From positions 1 to 37,565 of the forward strand of contig NW_022204588.1 of assembly GCF_008831285.2 (NCBI RefSeq): 37,565 nucleotides of DNA, read 5' to 3'. Below the pieces are notes generated by a model. It ran no database searches. It was not told the origin of the DNA and saw only the letters and a list, made by a program, of their open reading frames with translations. The first letter of the stretch is position 1, and each line of letters begins with the position of its first letter. Shown here piece by piece: positions 30,866-37,565 of this stretch. Both the position numbers and the translations under genes were made by a program. The stretch comes from Nymphaea colorata. Lineage: Eukaryota; Streptophyta; Magnoliopsida; Nymphaeales; Nymphaeaceae.

Positions 30866-31900
30866 ACCTGTAGTAGGTTCATTTGGGGTGATTCAACAGA
30901 TGGGAGGTATGATGATGCAGTGAGGTGGTTCTCCCTGTGCTTAACTTTAGAGGAGGATGGGGCTGGTTTGAAAGATTTGAGTAGCCTTAATAATGCTTGG
31001 ATGATCTAGTTGTCACTCAAGGCCAAGTTAATGGACTCCTTATGGTGCTACTTGTGTTGACAGAAGTATTTGTGCAACCATAGCCTTTGGTTGCAGACTC
31101 GTAGAACTTATTCCACCTGGAGCTGGAAGGGTCTCATGTGGGGATGGAAGGAAATTTCTCATCTTGTCTATTAGTAAGTGATTAACGTCTGATCAGAACA
31201 GTGTGGTTGGGGTCTGCTGTGCTACTTTTTTCAATGTTTGGAACCTCCAACATCTGTGAACTATAAGAAGAAGCTGGTTGGGGTGATTCACTCATAGAAT
31301 TCTTCGGATGTGGAAGGTTTTTGGGTCTTTGGATTCCTTTAGCTATGAGAAGTGTTCGTTTGGTAACAAATAGAGACACTTTGTTATGGTCTCATTCGGT
31401 TGTGAGTAGTCCGAAACTCTGAATTTAGTGTATACATATGAGCGCATTAAAGTGAAGATTGTGAGGCATGTGAGGGGAGCCATAGTATATAGAAACGACT
31501 CAAAGGCGGGACTCTCACCCATGATCGCATAGAAAATTTTAGAGTCCCCCTTGCAATCGGTGTCCTCTTTTTGAGAAGGAAGAGGAATTGATAGCCCATG
31601 TGTTCATTCATTGGTCTTTGGCAAGATCCATCAGGAAAGTCATCGGTTGCAAGTCTAATGTAATGGTGAAATTCGAACAGTCTACGATAGTCCTTATGAG
31701 TCCTGGTGCTGGCGCATTAAATTTAGCTAGAAGGGGATGGTGTTTATGCTTTCCAAAGGTTATCTGGAAGCTCTGGCTATGAAGGAATAAAAGATTCCAG
31801 GATGGGGATGTAGTGCAGAAATATGTCCAATGCTAACCTTTGTGGGAAGATTGTTAAACAATTGATGATAAATGCGTGTTGGGGGGTGGCGAGTAAGTAG
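30866..31900 (+). pseudogene. L1-type LINE remnant, end of RT protein and zf-RVT region
   Basis: On the plus strand, FIWGDSTDGRYDDAVRWFSL (from 30878) followed by EEDGAGLKDLSSLNNAW matches the layout of the region just after the reverse transcriptase core in plant L1-type LINEs. WSWKGLMWGWKEISHLVY follows at about 31118. A Cys-rich piece, CNRCPLFEKEEELIAHVFIH (31558-31610), corresponds to the zf-RVT motif, with WCLCFPKVIWKLWL near 31739-31780. Many stops and frame changes separate these blocks. The RT core itself is absent, so this is a 5'-truncated, long-dead copy, the usual fate of LINEs. No poly-A tail or target duplication could be identified. The stretch to about 32365 may be part of it but gave no clear match. 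Confidence 0.7.
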
Positions 31901-32563
31901 GAGATTTTGGCTTTGTTGGATTCTGGCATTCATCATGATCCTTAGCCATCATTTGATGGTTTCAGTCTGATCATACACTCTGCCTGCAGATGGATTGGAG
32001 ACTCTCATAAGGTAGGGTACTGAGTGAAAAAGGGTGCATGCAGGGTTTTTGATTCTGGAGTTTGTTATGTCCAAGTCAGACTATGTTAAGGTGCCAAGGA
32101 GATCTTAGTTAAAATTCTTTGTAGCCTACCATGATTTAATGGGGAAGTTGGCATTTCAGCGGCTCCCATAGGCTGGAGGAACACATGGTTTCACTGCATG
32201 AAAGAGGTTGATTAAGTGCCTCACGGATCTGGGGATCATGTTCTTTCAAGGAAGATTTTTGTTCTGGTGCAATGCAATCCTGCATTTGAGGTAGTGGAAG
32301 TCTCGCATCGCTCCATTGATTTGCATTCTTCTGTTGAATCGTTGACTCCTTAAAGGTGTCCATGTTGGTTATTTTTTCTGTACATTCTTTTAATTTTGTT
32401 GAACCAATTGAGAGACTGCTCCTCCCAGCCGTTTATTAAGCAAAGCAATTTTGAGCTCATATTTGAACCTAGGTTCCATTTGATAGCTTCAGATCTAAGG
32501 ATCCGGAGTTGATTTTTAATACTTGGATCGTAGATCCAAGGATTTCAAAAACGCAGTTTCTAG

Positions 32564-33577
32564 TATGGGTGAACATGAGCTGAGTCGAGCCGAAGCTTGG
32601 TCAGCTTGAACTCTGCTTGCCTTCTATATTGCACAAGTCGAGCTCGAATCAAGTTATATAATGTCAACTCGAGCTCTGCTCAATCAAGCGTGTCAGAGCT
32701 CGAGCTCATTTAACTAGTACATGAGCATGTCGTTTATAGGCTATGGCAAAATATGGCAGCGAGCATGCTGCTGCTGTGGAAGAGATGAAGCATAGTATAT
32801 GCAGAAAAATGGAAATCATATGAGATATTTGGATTTTAAGTTCTGGGTTTTCAAGGAACTCTCGCTCATACTAGTGCTGAATGATGGTTTCAGATCGCTT
32901 GCTGGAACGAGGGTTTCATGAACCCAAAAGCCCTCGGTCCAGCGCCACCCTTTACTGAGTGAGGGTTTCTGATTAATCTGAAACCCCTTGCTCTGTGAGG
33001 TTTTCAGATTGATTTGAAACCCTTTGCTTGTTGGAGCAAGGTTTTGAAGAAAGAAACCCTTGCTCCAGTGAATGAGGGTTTTAGATTACAAACCTCCAGT
33101 GAACGAGGGTTTCATCCCTCACTCGCTGCAAGCGAAGGTGTTCTGAAACCATGTTTGTTGGAGCAAGGGTTTTGAAGAAACCCTCGCCCCAATGAGCGAC
33201 CCTCGACTTAGAGTTAGAGAGAGGAGAAAGAGAGAGAGGTGTACCTTGACAGGCTTTGCAGCAGCAAATAAGAAGGGCAATGGTGGTATTGGGCATTTGG
33301 ATGAGACACTTTTCATTTGGATGAAGCATTGAAGAAGAAAGACAAGAGAGAAAATGCACGGGATGGCATGAAACATGAAACGGAAAAAACAAAATAACTA
33401 CTACTTTTGCTCGAGGCGAGTCGAGCTTAAAACATTTGAGTTCAATGAATTCGAACTCCGCTCGACTAAAAAAAGAGTTGAAAAATGAGCTCGAGTTTGG
33501 CTCGTTTATGAAAATAGTTGGCTCGAACTCGATTTTGAGTCAAGGTTTTACGAGCCATGCTCAGCTTGTTGTTCACC
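32564..33577. mobile_element. Non-autonomous inverted-repeat element, ~1.0 kb
   Basis: The left end reads tatgggtgaacatgagctga and the right end, as reverse complement, aggtgaacaacaagctgag; both continue into GAGCTCG/TCGAGCC-rich sequence. TCTAG flanks the element on both sides (32559-32563 and 33578-33582), so excision would restore a continuous cagtttctagaaaccg. Internally, 32880-33200 has several related blocks (cgagggtttca, gaaaccct, ggagcaaggg) in both orientations. No transposase frame is present. The class is not certain; the imperfect ends and 5 bp duplication do not decide between families. Confidence 0.6.
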
Positions 33578-33582
33578 TCTAG

Positions 33583-34130
33583 AAACCGTGTTTGGTAATG
33601 CAAAGCTTGCATCCTCGCCCTCTCTCTCTCTCGGCCCTGACCATGGCAGTGTCTTTTTTTTTTTCTGATCTCCTCCTCATCATAAGCAAAGGGAGTCTTC
33701 TATGGCTGAGATCTCTCTTTTCAGTGGTGGTCGCTGTTTTTTTTTTTTTTTTTTTTACTGATCTCCTCTTCATCATCACAGACGAAGGGCATCTTTTGTG
33801 GGTGAGTTCTCTCTTTTCAAGTGTCTGCAGATATACTCGGAGATGGTGAGGCAAGTCATCTCCCTCCCTCTCCCCCTCTTCCCCCCTCCCTCCCTCTATC
33901 CCTCCCCGCCTCCTTCTCTCTCTCTGAAATCATCAACAGTGGCGATGGTTTTTATTTCTCTTTCTTGAAATCCTCAGGCTCATCAAAAGTGTTGAAGCTC
34001 CCTGCACTTAGGAGTGTTAAAGGTAGTGTCTAAGGAGGGCTTGGAGCTATCATCTCCATCGACTGAGCTTCAACATCTCTCTCTTTCTCTCGCTCTCTCT
34101 CTCTTTCTCTCTCTCAAAAAGCTATTTCTG
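33583..34130. repeat. CT-rich and poly-T low-complexity block
   Basis: Several (CT)n runs (33616-33632, 33863-33925, 34076-34115) and a long T run (33739-33757). Open frames here, of Leu/Ser/Phe or Lys/Arg repeats, follow from the composition and are not genes. Confidence 0.7.
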
Positions 34131-34465
34131 AAACCATTGCATTGCCAACAGTTTATTTTTGTAGTGTTCTTTGGTGGAGAGAAAGGGCCTTGGACAGCCG
34201 ATAGTTTCAATTGCTTTTTGAAAGATTTTGAGAATCATATCTTCTAGTTGGTTTTAGCTGGGGAGAAAGGGCCATGGCAGGAGATAGGTCGATAATGTGA
34301 GATCCACGCAAGTGATCTGACGGCGGTGGCTCGATTTCTAATCCATGGCTTTCACTCCACACAGATTTGAAATTTGTGGATCAGAGATCCACGGTTTGTT
34401 TTATCGTGGATCTTCTGAGTAGATCCAACCTTGGCTCCGAGATCCAAAGTAATCAAACACGGCCA

Positions 34466-35906
34466 AAGGTTTCTCTTGTGGATCTAATTTGAACTAAATT
34501 CCTTCTATTTTGAACAAAGTTTTGACCATGAAAATGTGACGCAATTCATGATTCACGGTAATTGGCTTCCACACCTTTTTATAATAATAACACAAGCTTA
34601 TTTGTGGATTCTTTGTTGGGGTCGTCTTTTTGCTTATGATTTGAAACTAATACAATCTTATTGCAATTTATCTAAGGACTGTGTTTTTTAATTTAAACGG
34701 CAAAATGAAGGCATGAAGTAAAATTCCTATTTTTAAAAGTGAAATGTTAGCTGACGTCATAAAAAGTAATTTTGTGATAAGAGGATCATATTAGCTCCCC
34801 ATATTAGTTGTTGTTGAATTGAAATCCGTATTTGATAGTTTTTACGAAAAGCATGTTATTTAAAAAAATATGATCTGGTCCACTTTTAAAATTATTGACA
34901 AGGTAGGCTTGGAAATGAATTTTTTTTGGAATTTATTTAAAGCACCAAAAACGTTTTTTCTTTGAAAATGCTTTGCTTTAGTTTTTTGTCAAACGCAATA
35001 AATGAACGTGTTTGACACATAATTACCGACAAACATTTGATCCAGAGTATCTTTTACTAAATAGGCAACGGCAAAATTATTTAGGAGAAATTAAATGGTG
35101 TTTTCCAAATTCTCTTGTCTTTCTACAAAATGTGATGGTGTTGGAATACTTAACACATTTTTTTTCACTTTGAATCAATTCATTTTTTATAAATAAAATT
35201 ACGAATCATTTTTGTTCCATATTTTTAATTTTCCTTTTTTTGATGATCCGCTAAGTTATTATATCGTTGATTTTCTTTGTTCTACAATGAAACGATTAAA
35301 ATTGAAAACTATGTAAAATACATTTTTTAAATTGTATGTTTCTATCACTTGACATGATAAATCTAGGTCGAGGAACGTGCGTCAGTGTTATTATTTATTA
35401 ATATCATTCTGCATCGGCGGATGTGGGTTGAATCAGCCATCTTGCCAATACGATGCAAGGCTAATAATTATCATGTTTCTTCTTTTTGTCATATTTAAAA
35501 TCAATGAAATTAGTTTGAATTATTCTTTAATTCAAGAATTTTGAAAATAAGGTGACAGACCAATACATCCCATGTATTCAAAGGAACACCATCCATGGAA
35601 AACAATTGGATATTTCAACACATGGAGCATAGGTATGGTTACCTGTATCTACCTCTAGCTACCCATTTTATATGGATTTGGTATTTACTGATGAAGTCAA
35701 AGTAACAATGAACCCAATAAATTGCGAGCATTATATTTGTTCTAGGGGGAAGAATAACAGTTATAAAAAATCCTGCTCTGGCCAATATTGACAAAAGCAC
35801 TAAGCTAAACTTTACCCAATGGCCTATACAGATGTCATTGATAATTTCCATATTGCATGTTCCATCCTTCAAGGCAACAACAAAAGAAAAATAAAGACAT
35901 TCTTAC
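34466..35906. other. AT-rich stretch downstream of the demethylase exons
   Basis: On the minus strand this is the intron or 3' side of the JmjC gene. I searched for the next FYRC exon and did not find it. No other feature was recognised. Confidence 0.4.
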
Positions 35907-36104
35907 CTCAATAATTTGCAAGGAAGAAAATCCAAACATCTTAAGTCCATCAAGACTTCCTGGGCATTGCAATGGTGGCAGGTTCTGCACTTCGAGGCCT
36001 TGTAACTTTTCTATCTCTACATTAAGCCTCTGACACACCAAGTCCCAGCACTTTCTAGGAGAAGCATGCATAAAGACTTCAGTTGGATTGTCCTCAACTG
36101 TAGC
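35907..36104 (-). CDS. FYRC exon of the demethylase gene
   Basis: 66 codons in phase 0 between acceptor TGACAG (36105 side) and donor GTAAGA (35901-35906). It contains CWDLVCQRLNVEI and PPLQCPGSLDGLKMFGFSS, the conserved FYRC core, and ends at QIIE where related proteins continue with a short helix in the next exon. Confidence 0.8.
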
Positions 36105-37565
36105 CTGTCATATTACATTCACAAGTATATAAATTTCAAGAACGACCACCAATAGTAATCAAAATAATGTTTACGTAAATAGGGATATGGCCGTCAAAAT
36201 ATAGGACATGGAACTTGAGAAAGGAAGGAAAATTTTGATGAAAATCAGAGCCTAATTAATCATACAAATACATTCCGATTCAAGCTTCCATTGGTCTAGC
36301 CAAAAAAGAGCCAGGTTCTATCCAAACTTGGTATAATTAATGAAGGGATAAGGTTTACCTAGCAAAATTGTTTATACTATGCAGCCATTAAAGTTTGAGT
36401 CAAGGCAGTTGGATAAATACGGAGCTGCTACTTTGAATAGTAACTCCTAATTCCAAACCTCAATACAGATTCCACAGCTTGGATGAGTCTGTGAACATGT
36501 CAAGCATTGTAACTAGCTGGTATATGGTGCTCTCATTCTGAACATAGAAAAAGTGATTCCCATAGATAACTCCATTAAAGGTTAAGAAGATAATGTCCAC
36601 CAATTCCTTAGTGATAAGCCTTAAAATATGATGCCTTAATTAGTTTAGCAATCAAAGAAGTTGCCAGCTTACCTTAAACATGAGCCCAAACAGTCCAACA
36701 TCAAATACTTTCGAGGTATAGCTACAAATTTGTGTTGGATCAAGTATATCAAAGAACATGACACGACTCTTATATCCTACAGAAAGTGGGCAACAGTGAC
36801 CCTTTATCATCAACATATATTAACTCAAAAGGTGAACCAAGGACATCATAGGATCACAAGAAAAGCATAAGCATACCTTTAGGAAATATGGCTTCCTTAC
36901 TGCACCATAGCTTTTGAGGAACAATAGAGCCAATTTCTATTGGCACAGGTTCATGCAATGTCTTTTTCAATATGAAAGGTACAGGTATCCGATCCAGAGG
37001 TTGGACACACAGCCACAGTTGAATTGGATTTGTTTTCATTCATTATAGTACATGTGCATGAAGTAGTTTCTTTGATATGCACTTTATCTGATGATTCACA
37101 GAAGATGGCTTCAAAGCTGCAGATTGACTCCGAAAAGTTTTTTTGCTTTACAACATGCACCATCTCAAAGACTAACTGGATTTTGCATTGATTGAAACAT
37201 GCTCCCAGCATGGACTATCCTCCTCTTGCGAATAAGCTATATCGATGGTTTTACGATGCCCTTCAATTTAATGAATATTTCAGCACTCAAACCCTTTTCC
37301 CCTTTAGCATTAGATACATTGCTCTCAGGTGCGGACAAGCATTTTGTGCTAAATAGCTATTGATGTATATATCCTCAGACAATGAAAGCTGCTCTTCATT
37401 GACCTTATATCTATGCCTACTTCTATCGCTCTCTGCATTAGATGAATTGTTGCTTTGCAATTTCTGTTGTTTCTGGTCGTGATCAACATTTTTATCCTCC
37501 TCTCCAGAATAAATGATCCATCTGAAGTGCTCCTTTTATGCTTTAAAAGAGGTCCTTCTACCTAG
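35907..37565 (-). CDS. JmjC-type histone demethylase gene, C-terminal part with FYRN and FYRC (partial, cut by window edge)
   Basis: Three consecutive minus-strand exons splice cleanly: one ending at 36877, then 36776-36673 (104 bp), then 36104-35907 (198 bp), each with GT..AG borders and matching phases. They encode SIVPQKLWCSKEAIFPKG, YKSRVMFFDILDPTQICSYT to GLMFK (FYRN), then VEDNPTEVFMHASPRKCWD to NLPPLQCPGSLDGLKMFGFS (FYRC). This FYRN-FYRC pair with this spacing is typical of plant PKDM7/JMJ14-15-18 type H3K4 demethylases, which act on chromatin in the nucleus; the catalytic JmjC domain would lie beyond 37565. Upstream, 36880-37565 reads coding-like but in changing frames (LSAPESNVSNAKGEKGLSAE; NSSNAESDRSRHRYKVNEEQ), so indels or unrecognised introns are present. 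The exon normally completing FYRC was not found. The locus may be a functional gene with long introns or a truncated copy; a trithorax-type protein is less likely. Confidence 0.7.
36673..36776 (-). CDS. FYRN exon of the demethylase gene
   Basis: 104 bp after acceptor CTGTAG, ending before donor GTAAGC. It completes a Gly codon split with the previous exon and encodes 34 further residues including RVMFFDILDPTQICSYTSKV. There is no stop or shift. Confidence 0.8.
36877..37020 (-). CDS. Exon with the start of FYRN
   Basis: It ends KLWCSKEAIFPK plus one base of the next codon, followed by donor GTATGC (36871-36876). The upstream limit is uncertain; the frame is open back to 37039 on the minus strand, but the residues before EPVPIEIGSIV have no clear counterpart. 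Confidence 0.65.

Larger units (their letters stand above)
32476..34465. repeat. GATC-rich fold-back region, possible outer transposon
   Basis: The left end (32481 onward, tttgatagcttcagatct) and the right end (34420-34460, read as reverse complement tttgattactttggatct) are imperfect inverted repeats, and both sides are rich in GGATC/GATCC words. The middle contains the inverted-repeat element 32564-33577 and a CT-rich block. The flanks suggest a non-autonomous DNA transposon that later received another element. Exact ends and target duplication were not found. Confidence 0.4.

Noticed and set aside
33592-33854. Overlapping Leu/Phe- and Lys/Arg-rich frames on both strands
   Set aside because: They are caused by CT and poly-T low-complexity tracts.
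35639-35872. Minus-strand 77-codon frame as the last exon of the demethylase
   Set aside because: It does not continue the FYRC domain and has no acceptor site at a suitable place; it looks like intron or 3' flank.

Overview
The window is nuclear DNA of a flowering plant. Three things support this: plant-type split genes (exons with a FYRN/FYRC pair and canonical GT..AG introns), plant transposon families (Ty1/copia, hAT with BED and DUF659 regions, an L1-type LINE), and an integrated plant pararetrovirus (Caulimoviridae). The DNA is AT-rich and dominated by mobile and degenerate sequence. The species cannot be named from what is visible.

Left part (1-10330): two diverged copies of a roughly 2.2 kb unit (about 825-2964 and 7859-10161) flank the broken 5' end of a SEC16 gene (2965-4240, minus strand) and an unrecognised GC-rich coding-like fragment (5655-6030). 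Each copy carries an internal inverted repeat that could fold into a long hairpin, and a CCGGTG-rich block.

Middle part (10330-26316): a decayed hAT transposon (10329-14325) has been split. Its last ~954 bp occur again at 25362-26314, so the two copies bracket an ~11 kb insert. The insert is a rearranged endogenous caulimovirid. A minus-strand fragment with a leader and tRNA-Met primer site (14327-14960) lies head to head with a plus-strand copy. The plus-strand copy has a promoter/leader, a polyprotein remnant with protease, RT and RNase H, a downstream spliced-looking ORF, and a second promoter/leader. A complete, young 5277 bp Ty1/copia element (15172-20448, minus strand) sits inside the viral leader. 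It has identical 165 bp LTRs, a 5 bp target duplication, and a gag-pol frame broken by a single TAG.

Right part (26317-37565): mostly unannotated, with a three-unit ~165 bp tandem repeat (28770-29280), an L1 LINE 3' remnant (30866-31900), and a ~1 kb inverted-repeat element with TCTAG target duplication (32564-33577) inside a GATC-rich foldback region. At the edge is the C-terminal part of a minus-strand JmjC-type histone demethylase gene with FYRN and FYRC exons (35907 to beyond the window).

The strongest observations are the nested history (hAT, then pararetrovirus within a long duplication, then copia), a candidate in-frame 134 nt intron in the viral downstream ORF, and an internal 15 nt copy of the polypurine-tract/LTR junction at the copia stop codon. 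No rRNA, tRNA or CRISPR array was seen.
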